Assembly (NCBI GenBank): GCA_949987565.1 | Contig: OX465107.1 | Span: forward strand, 24,617,008-24,681,007 | Length of the DNA stretch: 64,000 nt | From: Luidia sarsii | Taxonomy: Eukaryota; Echinodermata; Asteroidea; Paxillosida; Luidiidae | Direction of reading: 5' to 3' | Part shown: one piece after another, positions 30,501 to 40,575 of the stretch | How the letters are laid out: every line of letters begins with the position of its first letter | How positions within the stretch are numbered: position 1 is the first letter of the stretch | Notes under the pieces: model-generated | What the model saw: the letters and a program-made list of their open reading frames with translations, nothing else | Database searches by the model: none | What the model was told of the DNA's origin: nothing | Made by a program: the position numbers and the translations under genes

Positions 30501-33500
30501 CATAAAGTTTTTCGTTTTGTGGTGATGTGATTATCACACAGGAGGGAATAAGAAATTTGAAAATATCTTGATGAAAATGGTGCGACAAAGATGCTACATT
30601 ACTGTAAATGTAACTGGGCCACTCATGGAACTTTATTATATTAATCCTCAACTGGTCACCTAGGTTTTCAATTTTAAGGTGATGCATATATGTCATAAAA
30701 GATATCTTAGTCGGTAAGCAGTTTGCAACACTTTTGCATATTTCATAAACAAACAAAAAAAATCGAGGAAAATGTAAATGCAATATTTACATTTCAATGT
30801 ACATGTACCTCTATTCTAAAAAAATACACATGCAGGAAACTGTAGTGCTCATGTCTATTACATTGAGTTAAAAGAGAATTCCCCCCCCCCCCCCCCCGCC
30901 TCTCAAAAAAATAAAACTCCAAACAAAACCCGATTGCCTTCACTACATATACATTGTCAGGAATTGGAACCAAATCACAAGCGCTTTCTCGGTCCGTGAA
31001 TTCCCTTTGCTGGCATCATGAAACGCCACCTGCCTTCCCACGCAATTCAACGCTTGCGACAGTTCCTCGCGGAATCCCTTCAGAAAAAAAAAGGCTCAAT
31101 TCAGCGAGAACTTCAAAAGGGAATGTTGTTGTTGTTGCCGCTGCCTTTCCGAAGAATGAACAAATGAAAAAAAAATCTGTTCAAATTCCACGTTTCAATA
31201 GTTGCAGAGGAGGGTTGTTTTTTTCAAAGGGTCTGTCTGACTGCGTGGGGTGGGGGGGGGGGAGTTTGCAAACAAAGGCCTTGTGTTCTTTGTTTGGTTG
31301 TTGGTGGGTTTTTCCGGCACTTACCAATCAGGACGAATGACGCCACGATGCCAGTGTGAAAGACGGTTGGATTTATGACCTCCTCCTCTCGCGGCCCAAT
31401 CTTGCTCAGTAGTTTCTCACGGAATGGTGCGGCAATGTCTCTGGGGGGGGGGGAGAAATGAAGAAAAGTTGAAATGGTTTTGGGTTGAGCTTTTTACGGG
31501 GTTGTGGTAGGGGTTAAGGGGATTTCGGGGGGGGGGGGTTTGGGGGGGAGGCAGTGGTTAGTCAGGATTTGTAAAGAAGAAAAAAAACAACCAGTAAATG
31601 GTATCACTGACTTAGATCGCTGTCTGGTCAGGTGTAATCCAGACTCGCGGTGGAGACATAAACGACTGCAATGTGCCCTGTCAACTTTGACTGCACTTAA
31701 TCATCCAGCCAACTACCAGATCTGAATATGCTTTGTGACGTTGTGCTTTCCATACAGAATGACAACAACTAACAGTAGGGCTCAACTTGGGACTGCAGTC
31801 CAGTCCCCCCCCCTCCCCCCGCCCAAAATGCAGAGAAGAAGAGAGCCTGACATTTTGGTCTGAGGGGAACCTTTCTCATGGGCAGTCTGTGCATGCAATC
31901 ACCTCAGGCCAAACTGTAGACTCCGGTTGAACCCTAACGCTGCTCGATAGGATAACCCACAGCTCGCCTAGAACGTTCGCAGTGACACCATGTGTCCATA
32001 ATCTTGTTTCTAGGAGAGCGAGTAGTGTGGTACTGAGAGCAGGAGCCAGCCGCTCTGTATTGGAGGGCGGGGAAGCGTGTGCTCTGCCCATGATCAGGAC
32101 AATAGTGCTCTGTTTTGAGGCTACAATCAGCTCTGGAAGCAACAGAACTGGGCCAAGTTTTGAACTTCCAAATGCAAATAGGGCAACTGGAATCCACTTG
32201 TAAACTGCAAATCAACATTTTATGTTGAGTTTGTGAGCCTACACTATCTTTAAGGAAATCTGCCCGGAATTAAACACTGCAATTTTGTATTCATAAGTAA
32301 AACAATGTACAAGTGACAAGTACTTTCTCATACGCAATTTATAAAGTTTTCTTGAGTATTGCCTATGAGACATTTGGCAAATTTTTTTTACAATTTTTTT
32401 TTTTTGGGGGGGGGGCACATTTTTGCTGGTAACCTTTTCCAAACTTAATGAAACAAATAAGTTTCCTCCCGGGTTAAAATGAGATTGCCAACGAAATTCC
32501 ACTTGAAGCTTGTTGTACTTGACTCCTATTCCAATAATGGTTGCTTCACATGAAATACAAGTGGACCTTTGCCTGGCAACCTGATTCTATCCAGGAAGGT
32601 TTTTCATGCTTAAGCAAATTTGGGTGCTTAAGCGGCTCTGTGAAATTGGCCCTTGGTTAACACTGGTGTAATAATTTTCTTCTCAGCACACCTTGTTCAG
32701 TCCACAGCAGTTTCTCTGTGCTTCACTTTTCTTTCATGAAACTGATATCTGCCCCAAAGTTGCTTATTGTTTCCCAGATGGTAGTATTTCCATCTCTTAT
32801 GAAAACAGCTTCACTGGTATCTGCTAAGAATCACCGGTTACCTGCATATCAGGTCCAGGACATCTCTGTACATCCTGCCCGTCAGTCCAGCCAGACCTCT
32901 TGAGCCTGGCCAAATGAAAATGGGGGAAAAAATGAAAAAAAGGGGGAAAAACCATGAGGGAAAAAACCATGGGGGAAAAAAAATTGGAATTTTTTTTTTT
33001 TAAATGGGGAAAAAAAAAAATTAAAATGGGGAAATTAATTTTTTTTTTTTTTTTTAAATCTCAGACGAAATTTAAAAAACAACGTGCTCCTCGTTACAAC
33101 TGCCACCTCTATAAAGAGGATGAAAACACAGTCTAAGATTACAAGTGATAGAAATGAGTTCTCAAAGTCTCCCTTGAGGGTCTGCTGTCTTAAAGATTGA
33201 AAACTCACTGCTGGGGGCGCTGAGAATTCCGTAGGCCTCGGCCACATTGTTGGCGAAGGTGGGCTGGTGGTGGTTTGTCAGCGTCAGGTAATGATACGCC
33301 CGGCTTAGACGGTTGGACTTCTCACCGAGGGAGCTGAAACTGTAATTTGCGAGGGAGGGGACGGCATTTGTAGAGGGAAAAAACAGAAGACACATCACTA
33401 TGAAACTCGGGGCAGGGATGGAATTTAGCAATGAGCACATTGGCCTCAGGTCAGGTAAAGAGGTTAAGGCAATCCCCAGCTGGCCAGTCCAAAAACAAGC

Positions 33501-35293
33501 AAACAATCAAAACAGACAGACAAACAAAGCGACATTCTCAATACCACCCGATATGTGAGAGTAACCTCCAAAATTCCAAATTAGAGGTGTTGTCTATAAG
33601 TGTTCAGTTTTTTATATTTTTGTTTATATGAAAGATCGCCAAACGCAAGGCCTTATAAAGATACTCGAGGTGATGGCTACAGGAAAAATAGAAGAGGAAT
33701 AGACAGATAAAGAAAGAAAAGTCAAAGGGAACGAAGAAGAGTCAAAGGGAATGAAGGTATCTATTCATGTTCCTCTTGAACAGATCCAGTTTGTATGAAG
33801 ATAGATGAAAAATAGTTAAGGAAATATTTGGAACACAAAGAACAGCATCAGATGTGGAGGACTTCAGACAAACCCCAGACACAACTCTCTTCACGAGTCT
33901 ACTCTCTGTTCATTGAGGCGTGCCCGGAGTGGCAATTTCATTTTTGCCCAACTGTCTAACATAACGATAAGCAACCCAGCTCAAAACAATGCAGGTCAGT
34001 TGAGAAATTGACGGGCCACTTCAAGCTCATGTCTGGTGACCTCACTGACCTGACTGGCCAGTTGAAAAAAAAGGAAAAAAGTTGTCAGCCCACGATCAGG
34101 ATACTGTACAGTAAAACCATCATTTCCAACAGCTTTTCTACTGTCAGTGATTTGAGGCACACACTGGACAAGATGCAAGTCTTTCCTTCATAAAATCTAA
34201 TTTCTTTCTGCTTGAAGATTGCCATGTTGACTAAAGACGGCTGACAATTGTGGCTGATGTTGTTCCTGGGCGGCAAATGTTGCCGCTAAACTTGCGAGAC
34301 GAGAGTGTCTCTTTTGTTAGAACAATTTGCGGTCACAGAGTTCCATAAAGGAGACACAGCTAGGGGTCTAGGATCAACTTAAAAAAAATATAGCCCTAAA
34401 TAATTGTTGGGTGATTTTCTGTTTTTCCTTTTCATGTTTTTTTTTTTTTTGGTGAGGGGTTCCTGCGTTGCTCTTTTCTTTAGATGCCTGGTAGTGTGAC
34501 AGAGGCACCTTCAAATTGTTCAACTGGAATCAGACAGCCATTTACTTGCTTTGAAGTCACATCTATATCGGCTGGTTATTTTTAAACCAAGTAACATGTT
34601 AGACAATAAGTGACTGAGTACGTGTCGCAGCCGGTGGATATCTTTTAAATTTTATTTAGGTTTTTTTGGTTGGTTTTTTTTTGTTGGTTTTTTTGTTTGG
34701 GGGGGGGGGATTGGTAGCCAGCTGTAGTTGGGTAGGTCTCTATTGGAGCTGAAGAGGCCTGGGGGGCGTGGGTGTAGGGGGGGTAGTTAGGGGGAGGAGC
34801 AGAGGTTGGGGTGGGAGGAGGGATGTTGGGATATGTGGGGGGGGGGTTGACTGGGGCCATAACTAGCTTGTCTGGCTCCATTCAATGATCTGGATACTAG
34901 ACAAAGGCTTGCAATTTCTGGGGCTAGTTGTGGTGGAGGCAGCGAGACAAGAACAGATACGAGTAAGTGCAGTTCTGCAAAGAACTATGGTAGTCTCCGA
35001 ATGAGTCAGAAAGTTGAAACACGGGGGTCTCTTGTATCAAATGCAAATAAACTGAAAACGAGTGGTTACTTTCTGCACGGCGCCAATGCAAACTATTGTT
35101 GACAAATCTCCTCCATGGACAAATTAAGGGGATAGAGGTGCGCAGTCCAGATAGACTGGTCAAACTTGGTACCCACTTCTTTCCGGATCGGTCGCTACTT
35201 ACTACTGAGCGAGAAAGGCAACGGCATCGTCCGGCCGATTGGACAAAACCTTGGACAAAGCATCCCTCATCCAGTTACCCACACCACTCCTCT
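27460..35293 (-). CDS. TPGS1: Tubulin polyglutamylase complex subunit 1 (TPGS1), internal seven exons
   Basis: TPGS1 is a non-catalytic subunit of the TTLL1 tubulin polyglutamylase complex, which adds glutamate side chains to tubulin tails on axonemes, centrioles and neuronal microtubules. Seven exons (35203-35293, 33209-33339, 32842-32905, 31325-31440, 29965-30103, 28190-28247, 27460-27546) join with matching phases into about 228 residues. Recognisable family blocks, in order, are NWMRDALSKVLSNRPDDAVA then FLAQYF; LTNHHQPTFANNVAEAYGIL; GLTGRMYRDVLDLICR; NPTVFHTGIVASFVLIDYL; ELFQLLAPQ; LKAGSQLTNED; and MTKEEFLVIAF. Vertebrate TPGS1 is about 290 residues, so roughly 30-60 residues are missing in total, mainly at the N-terminus. 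Exon 35293 begins with two bases of a split codon, so an upstream coding exon must exist beyond 35,300. The last exon found ends in phase 0 at a strong donor, so a short final exon should lie below 27,450. I could not locate either. Confidence 0.9.
27547..28189 (-). other. TPGS1 intron, no gene seen
   Basis: 643 bp with a G run near 27731 and a segment (27895-27920) shared with the repeat at 62290-62315. Nothing else is recognised. Confidence 0.6.
28190..28247 (-). CDS. TPGS1: TPGS1 exon, LKAGSQL block
   Basis: A 58 nt exon with acceptor TTTATTCACAG and donor TTAGAG|GTGAGT. It supplies the last base of a split serine codon and then ILKAGSQLTNEDISDRLLE, in phase with both neighbours. It is too short to stand out as an open frame. 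Confidence 0.88.
28300..28400 (+). mobile_element. SINE head fragment
   Basis: GATCCCTTGGAGTATACAGC and CAGTCAATGG match the head of the SINE at 20286 (GATCCCTGGAGGTATACAGC, AATCAATGG). No tRNA-like body follows. Confidence 0.5.
28415..29556. repeat. Minisatellite, 24 bp and 28 bp units, about 44 copies
   Basis: The core is TTGGTCAGTTAGTCAGTGAG followed by GTCA; a longer form carries a GGCA insertion (TTAGTCAGGCAGTGAGGTCA). Long and short units are mixed on the left, while 29120-29470 is almost pure 24 bp units. It lies in the TPGS1 intron between 28248 and 29964. Related single GGTCAGTT words continue to about 29930. Confidence 0.95.
29965..30103 (-). CDS. TPGS1: TPGS1 exon, LFQLL block
   Basis: Acceptor TTGGCTCGCAG above 30103, donor CATCTC|GTACGT at 29965. 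A split aspartate codon leads into YLKEAEELFQLLAPQ and then STMLQELQGALAI, ending DPI plus two bases of serine. A donor four bases downstream is also possible but breaks the frame with the next exon. Confidence 0.9.
30160..30415. mobile_element. MITE-like element related to the one at 48605-49065
   Basis: Shares TTGAATCGCGAT, TTGTGTCCACACAGGCC, AAATGGTGGGTGTGTCCTTG and GGAGACATATAAACAAGC with the element at 48605-49065, in opposite orientation. It contains no gene and lies in a TPGS1 intron. Confidence 0.7.
30430..31324 (-). other. TPGS1 intron remainder
   Basis: It contains a hairpin-element tail (GTAAGCAGTTTGCAACA near 30714), a C run near 30880 and a G run near 31250. No exon is recognised. 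Confidence 0.6.
31325..31440 (-). CDS. TPGS1: TPGS1 exon, INPTVFHTG block
   Basis: Acceptor in a C run (CCCCCCAG), donor TGATTG|GTAAGT. It opens with the last base of a split arginine codon, then DIAAPFREKLLSKIGPREEE and NPTVFHTGIVASFVLI, the best conserved stretch of the family. 38 whole codons. Confidence 0.92.
31441..32841 (-). other. TPGS1 intron, 1.4 kb
   Basis: It contains poly-G/C runs (about 31505, 31806), a diverged single arm of the hairpin element near 31848-31890, and a segment near 32570-32660 (GCTTAAGCAAATTTGGGTGC, CTGTGAAATTGGCCC) that recurs around 44180-44600. No exon is seen. Confidence 0.6.
32842..32905 (-). CDS. TPGS1: TPGS1 micro-exon, GLTGRMY block
   Basis: Only 64 nt: acceptor TTTGGCCAG above 32905, donor TGCAG|GTAACC. 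It encodes SRGLAGLTGRMYRDVLDLIC with split codons at both ends, which exactly restores the phase between its neighbours and aligns with the family's GLDGRTYxELLxxICR segment. Without it the flanking exons do not join in frame. Confidence 0.9.
33209..33339 (-). CDS. TPGS1: TPGS1 exon, NHHQPTFANNV block
   Basis: Acceptor AATTACAG, donor CAGCA|GTGAGT, 131 nt. It completes a split tyrosine, then FSSLGEKSNRLSRAYHYLTL and QPTFANNVAEAYGILSAPS. The asparagine pair followed by VAxAY is a family hallmark. Confidence 0.93.
33340..35202 (-). other. TPGS1 intron, 1.86 kb
   Basis: It carries homopolymer tracts near 34430 and a proline-rich minus-strand frame at 34645-34881 (separate finding). No other exon-like sequence is recognised. 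Confidence 0.6.
35203..35293 (-). CDS. TPGS1: TPGS1 exon, first one found
   Basis: Acceptor TTTGTCCACAG preceded by a good pyrimidine tract, donor GCTCAGTA|GTAAGT. Two bases of a split codon precede RSGVGNWMRDALSKVLSNRP and DDAVAFLAQ. This is the N-terminal conserved helix of TPGS1; the upstream coding exon with the ATG was not found. Confidence 0.9.
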
Positions 35294-35359
35294 CTGTGGA
35301 CAAATCCAGAGTGATTGAAACAAAGGCAAAACAAATGAAAACAAGAATCAGCATTTGGC

Positions 35360-35490
35360 ATTTGCTCCGAAGTTAATAGAAAACTGCTCACTGACTAAAA
35401 TTACCTGCAATACATAAATCTCAAAAGTTAGAGGGCCTGATGTTTCGATCCTAGCAGGACCTTTCTCAAAGGCAAAGAAATGATTAAATT
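35360..35490 (-). mobile_element. Hairpin element, left arm only
   Basis: GAAAACTGCTCACTGACTAA, AAAAGTTAGAGGGCCTGATG and TCCTAGCAGGACCTTTCTCA are present; the mirrored right arm is missing. Confidence 0.65.
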
Positions 35491-35936
35491 CCTTTAAAAA
35501 AAAAGACCTTTCCCCAAAATACTCATGTCTTGATCCGCTTCCTTTTGGAGGGCCGTCTGGATTTATAAATTAATTTTCCCATTTTTTACAAATGTGGTCA
35601 AAAACATCAAAAAAGTTCACAAATTCATCGGTTTAACTTAAAGTTCTTGTCGATTTGTCTTTCAGTTTCATTGCAAAAGTCCCTTTGAACAATGGAAACA
35701 CTAACATTTGTTTTTCCAGGAAGTTTTTAAATGGCAGCCATCTTGAAATACATGAAAAATAAAAAGTAATTTACTAAAACCCCCGGTTCCTCTTTAAAAA
35801 ATCAGGAAGAGACCATGTTTTTTGTTTTATTCCGCCTAATGACTGATTTACTTGTTACTGTCCGCAAATCTAGTTCAGTTGTTTATTTGTTAGTGTAGCC
35901 GGCATAAGCCATTATTTAATGAAATAACTAGTCCCG

Positions 35937-36022
35937 CTAGGAGCTCCCCTTACACGAGTTTTGAGATTATCTGTCGCACTAGCGACAGATAATCTCAAAA
36001 CTCGTCTAAGGGGAGCTCCTAG
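35937..36022. repeat. Near-perfect 86 bp palindrome
   Basis: The 41 nt left arm (35937-35977, starting CTAGGAGCTCCCCTTA) is mirrored at 35982-36022 (ending AAGGGGAGCTCCTAG) around a 4 nt loop ACTA, with about two mismatches. A run of TCCTAG repeats follows. It could extrude as a cruciform or be a small fold-back transposon. Confidence 0.9.
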
Positions 36023-36085
36023 TCCTAGTCCTAGTCCTAGCGGCCCAGTAAGTGGGACTATGAAATAACAATTTGTTTATTCGCA

Positions 36086-36260
36086 GTGGCTGTTGTTACG
36101 GCAGTTGTCCGTGTGGTTCCCTGACTTGATTGTATTTCGTCAGCATTGCAGGCTGGTTGAACCAGTCTATTAGCTGATAGTCTGGTTCCAAGAGCTAAAC
36201 ATCCTGACAAATACTGTGAAGTCAGGGAACCACACGGATGACTGCCGTAACAACAGCCAT
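36086..36260. repeat. Fold-back element with about 42 nt arms
   Basis: GTGGCTGTTGTTACGGCAGT and GTGTGGTTCCCTGACTT on the left (36086-36127) face AAGTCAGGGAACCACACGG and ACTGCCGTAACAACAGCCAT on the right (36219-36260). The roughly 91 nt loop carries nothing recognised. Confidence 0.88.
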
Positions 36261-36269
36261 TGTGTTGTT

Positions 36270-37915
36270 TATTATTGTTCATTTCCAAAAACCTGGGGAT
36301 ACCTAAAATTGGAAAAGTGAATGGAACTTGGTACACTTTGTCGGGCCCATAGGCCTAAACAGCTTCAAGTCAGACAGCTTTTGGATAAAAGTGACAATCC
36401 AGTTACGAATACGAATACGACGTTTGGCACCCCCAATAACTCATTAGATAAAAAAGGCGGCGTTTTGGAGCAAGTTACTCGGGCGAATTGGACAGTCGAT
36501 CGGGACCGCCTCTCTCAGAAAACCCACGCGCAATTTAGCTTTGTAGCGGAAACCTCCACTATTAAACAGCTATGGACATTTACTGTCAATAAAACTACAA
36601 TGATTGACGATCAGACGTCCATCATACCTAGAAATTCACGCTTGTGTTCATTGGTGACTTGATCGGATTTATCATCGGTGCGCCTCTTCTCAGACATTTT
36701 CCTCCTCTGCCCACCAAACGAGGGCGCCCTTTTCGCTCACGAGCTCCCCCAGAAGGCAATACGAAAACAATTCACTTTCAAAATTCAAGGCCCAAAAGTT
36801 TCTCAGTTCTTGAAATCGTACTTTGGGCCTTCATCTCTGCGATTGTTTTCCAATTGTTGTGTTCTCGGGCATCGAATTTTCTTCTAATTACCCCATATTT
36901 GTTTTGTTTTATGTTTTCCTAAAAAAAATGCGTCAAGCAAGGTCCCTTCTTTTCCATACAGGGTTGCTCTCCTTATTCCTTCATGTTTGAGGTCACATGG
37001 CCGTAAAAAAGAAGTTAATTTACTGTCCAAGCATGGTTCAAGGATAGAATAGGCTTTATCGATTAACCTTACTGTACTTAAATGGGTGCACAGGTTGTAC
37101 ACGGTTGTCTCCCACCCATTGAGGATAAATCTGACCCGAGGAGGAACCAAGAGGACCAGAGGTTGGTGACCGGCCATCGAGAGGATGAGGGTTACAGTCA
37201 CCGCATCCATGAAGGTTGATAATGCGATCAATGGTAGAAGAACATTGAGATTTCCATTGGCATTAGTATTTTCAATTTCTGAAAATTAAAGTCTTAATTA
37301 TTCAGCGAATGGTGGGTAGCTGTGTTAATCAGGTAATTGCAAGAAAAGATAAAAAAAATTGTACATGTATGCTGATAAGTGAAAAACCTTAACCACTTCA
37401 CCAGGTCCTCGGCCGGTGTTGCTAAAAGTGCTAAAAGTGCGCTGGGCCCTCTGAATCTGGACACCACTATTAATCTCAGCCTGTATCTCAAAGCAATTTG
37501 CACTGAGTGTACTGTGATGCAATAATATAATGAAGTATCTGATGAAGTACTTATTGCTAGAATGCTAGGAAAGCTTAGCCTATGCTCTCTTACCAACTGG
37601 AAGTGGTATCTTTTGAGTGCTGTCCATATAAAGCTGTTATATGATTCGACAGTTAGACTAAAAACACAGCCGTCTTCACAGGGCTTCATCAGGTATATAT
37701 ATACTCTGGTGACGAGCATGTTACCACAAAAGATCATCATGCAGTCTTTGAAACAAGTTCATCATTGGATGGTGATGATGTTGCTGTAACTGTCGGCCAT
37801 ACATCATGTAGGCCTAATTGCTTGAGTGAAAGCAATTTATGCGAAACTATTCGACTCAAAACCCATCGACTCAAATGACTGAAATTGCAAATCAATCTCA
37901 AACATCCAGAAGGCC
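36270..37915. other. Intergenic, upstream of TPGS1
   Basis: No supported exon. The missing TPGS1 first exon may lie here, but no frame looked like its N-terminus. Frames at 36884-37231 and 37294-37740 on the minus strand showed no domain. Confidence 0.5.
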
Positions 37916-37919
37916 TGAT

Positions 37920-38525
37920 GTTGCCTCTTAGCAACAGACATGTTGCCACTGGCAACAGAAATGTTGCCCCTTGGCAACAGACATGTTGCCCCTTGGCAAC
38001 AGACATGTTGCCCCTTGGCAACAGACATGTTGCCCCTTGGCAACAGACGTGTTGCCCCTTGGCAACAGACGTGTTGCCCCTTGGCAACAGACGTGTTGCC
38101 TCTTGGCAACAGACATGTTGCCACAGCCATTTTTCCCCTTGGCAACAGACGTGTTGCCCCTTGGCAACAGTCATTTTGCCTCTTGGCAACAGACGTGTTG
38201 CCCCTTGGCAACAGACATGTTGCCCCTTGGCAACAGCCATGTTGCCACTGGCAACAGCCATGTTGCCACTGGCAACAGCCATGTTGCCCCTTGGCAACAG
38301 ACATGTTGCCCCTTGGCAACAGCCATGTTGCCACTGGCAACAGCCATGTTGCCCCTTGGCAACAGACATGTTGCCCCTTGGCAACAGACGTGTTGCCCCT
38401 TGGCAACAGACATGAGCCATGTTGCCTCTTGGCAACAGACATGTTGCCCCTAGGCAACAGACATGTTGCCCCTTGGCAACAGACATGTTGACCCTTGGCA
38501 ACAGACATATGTTGCCACTGGCAAC
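37920..38525. repeat. Minisatellite of 22 bp units built on a GTTGCC-GGCAAC palindrome
   Basis: About 27 copies of GTTGCCCCTTGGCAAC followed by AGACAT or AGACGT, with variants GTTGCCACTGGCAAC and GTTGCCTCTTGGCAAC. Each unit contains the inverted half-sites GTTGCC and GGCAAC separated by 3 or 4 bases. It lies about 2.6 kb upstream of the first TPGS1 exon found and 2.5 kb upstream of the CUB/lectin gene. All frames are open on both strands because of the repeat. Confidence 0.95.
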
Positions 38526-39049
38526 ACTGACAGGTCTGATGGCCAAATGATGTTTTTTTAACACAGAAAATTTAACAAAGCATGGAAATCCACTCCAATT
38601 TCTCAGATTATTTCTAGGTTGGCAGATAAAATCTTAGTTTTCTCTTGGGCAAGAACTGGCATTTTAATCTAGCCCTGTTGTTTTACTTCACTGGAAAAAT
38701 CACTTGCATGCTACAATGCGTCATTGTTTACCAAAGGGGCTGCACTCAGAAATGTCTCATTTAACTGTTGTTCCAAGGTGGGCTTGCACTGGTTCTCTGT
38801 TATCTTCCTCTGAGCTTAAGAACTGGTGAGATTTGGGGTGAGCAGTGCATCCTGTTTGCCAATGTTGACATTACAGATCACATTATCTGGAAAATGTTTG
38901 CCCATCCATTAGATTTTTTTGGGAGTGGGCAGACACATGTAGACAATTGGATACCGCATATGATTATGTCAGGAAGGATTTCGGGGAGTAAATTTGGTTT
39001 CTTTGGTTTCTAATCCTATTTGAAAAAGAAAACAATTAAAAAGGTGGGG
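38526..39049. other. Intergenic, no recognised element
   Basis: About 520 bp without repeat, exon or regulatory signal that I can support. Confidence 0.5.
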
Positions 39050-39240
39050 TAAATGTGTCTGGATTACTGTACCAGCACTCTACCCATCTGAACTATCCAG
39101 ACCAATAAGTTGGGAGGCCTTCCCAAATAGTCAACTGTCTTTGCGGGGAGGTGGGCGTCAGTCATTAGCAGTTAATTAAACTACCGTACAGCTACCAGGA
39201 TCGCAACCCACTTTTTTTGATCAGATGAAAACCAGTAAAA
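39050..39240 (-). mobile_element. tRNA-derived SINE, minus orientation
   Basis: CATCTGAACTATCCAGACC (A-box side), GGCCTTCCCAAATAGTCAAC and GGAGGTGGGCGTCAGTC (head) are present in reverse. The B-box side near 39060 is degenerate. Confidence 0.7.
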
Positions 39241-39309
39241 GTTATTTTGAATTTGCTAACAGCAGTTTTGGGTTCACACAAAAGTCACAAAGGAAATGCA
39301 TCTTTTCAA

Positions 39310-39700
39310 ACAGTAATCAGCTTCTGATAATCCTTCTTTTGTGTTCAGTCCTTCATACTTCTCTCTTTGATCTTTCCCCCTCTTGTCACTAATCCCTACC
39401 CTACTCCTTGCCCTTCTCTTTGATCATTCCCCCTCCTCTCACTAATCCCTACCCCACCGCTTGCCCTTCCCTTTGATCTCTCCCAACCAGCTTCACTCTT
39501 TGTCCTTTGTTTCTCATCCGTGTCCTATTCACTCCCTCCCCCCTTCCTCCGTGTACATGTATCTGTTTTGTCCTTGTCACTCTGCCTTTGAGAAAGGTCC
39601 TGTAGGATCAAAACGTCAGGCCCACTAAATTTTAAGGTTTACATTTTGGTAATTTTAGTCAGTAAGCAGTTTGCAACATTTTTGTATATCACCCAGTAAT
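39310..39700 (+). mobile_element. Penelope-like element 3' fragment
   Basis: Matches the 3' part of the element at 50284-50848 in plus orientation: AGCTTCTGATAATCCTTCTT, CTTTGATCTTTCCCCCTCTT, CCGTGTACATGTATCTGTTT, then CTGCCTTTGAGAAAGGTCCT, AAAACGTCAGGCCCACTAAA and the tail TTTTAGTCAGTAAGCAGTTT. It is truncated on its 5' side. Confidence 0.8.
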
Positions 39701-40184
39701 CAATTTCAATAAAACAATTACGAGCGAATGTTGCTGTCATGGAGGGAATTGTTTTGAATTTTTTTTTATTCATATAACAATGGATGCTGATTTTTTTTTC
39801 TGAGTAGGCCTACATATTTGTTCACTTTGAGGGTAAAAGTGACATTGCTAGATTTTTTTTACTGCAGAGTGCATTGAAAATAATATTTGGACAATTCCTC
39901 TGTCGATAGGAACCTTAGGTCTTCAGTGTTTGACTAGCTCACCAACGATCATTCCATGATGTTCCAAAGTCCATGGTACATGGGGACATTTATAGTCAGA
40001 TCCTCAAAATGTCCTTGAAAAAAAAAATTCTCAACAAGATTCCAGAATGTTATTTTGAATTTCAATACTTGCTTGATTTTGCAGCGGCTCTTTGATTTAT
40101 TTTTCCTGATAAGTCTAAAAAAGAGGGCTTGACGTTACAATTTGAAACTTAAACCATATGGCCTAACACAACTTACAATGGGAT

Positions 40185-40315
40185 ATCCACCCCAGTTGTT
40201 TCATAAGTGCACAAGAGCTTTTGTAGATTTGGTAGTGGTTGCTATTGAGTGGCATAGACCATAGATCACGATGGCACAGCTACGGTTGTTCTGGCATTAT
40301 GTATTCTCACATTGA
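40185..40315 (+). pseudogene. Decayed duplicate of the CUB/lectin gene first exon and leader
   Basis: About 110 bp closely match 40945-41055, including AAGTGGCATAGACC-type leader sequence and ATGxxACAGCTACGGTTGTT. The copied ATG is at 40271. After seven matching codons (MAQLRLFW) the frame diverges and stops at 40313-40315, with no signal-peptide core and no donor. I read it as a broken tandem copy of promoter plus exon 1. Confidence 0.75.
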
Positions 40316-40454
40316 AACGGCAGAATTTGAGAAACCCTCTTCTATAGGTTCTGCAAAGTTCGGAATGTTAGGCCCTCTATAAATTGGAGAGGTTTTTAAT
40401 AGGGGTCATTGAATTCTTCAGGCAGGGTGTAACAGTTTTGTCTTAATAATTTTA

Positions 40455-40575
40455 AGAACTGCTTTCTGTTCCAAGCTGGACCTTTCTCAAAGACAGAATG
40501 AGAAAGGTCCTGCTCAGACTGAAATGCCAGGCCCTTTAAAATGGTTGAGTCAGTAAGTACTTTTCAACATTTTTG
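40455..40575. mobile_element. Hairpin element, diverged
   Basis: GGACCTTTCTCAAAGACAG faces TGAGAAAGGTCCTGCTCAG and AATGCCAGGCCCTTTAAA; GAGTCAGTAAGTACTTTTCA is the tail. Confidence 0.6.

Noticed and set aside
36884..37231. Minus-strand 115-codon frame considered as the missing TPGS1 N-terminal exon
   Set aside because: No resemblance to the TPGS1 N-terminus and no donor that joins the 35293 exon in phase.
37737..38564. Cys-Cys-Gln-Gly-Ala-Thr repeat proteins, 275 and 223 codons
   Set aside because: They are by-products of the 22 bp palindromic array, open on both strands; interesting as DNA, not as protein.
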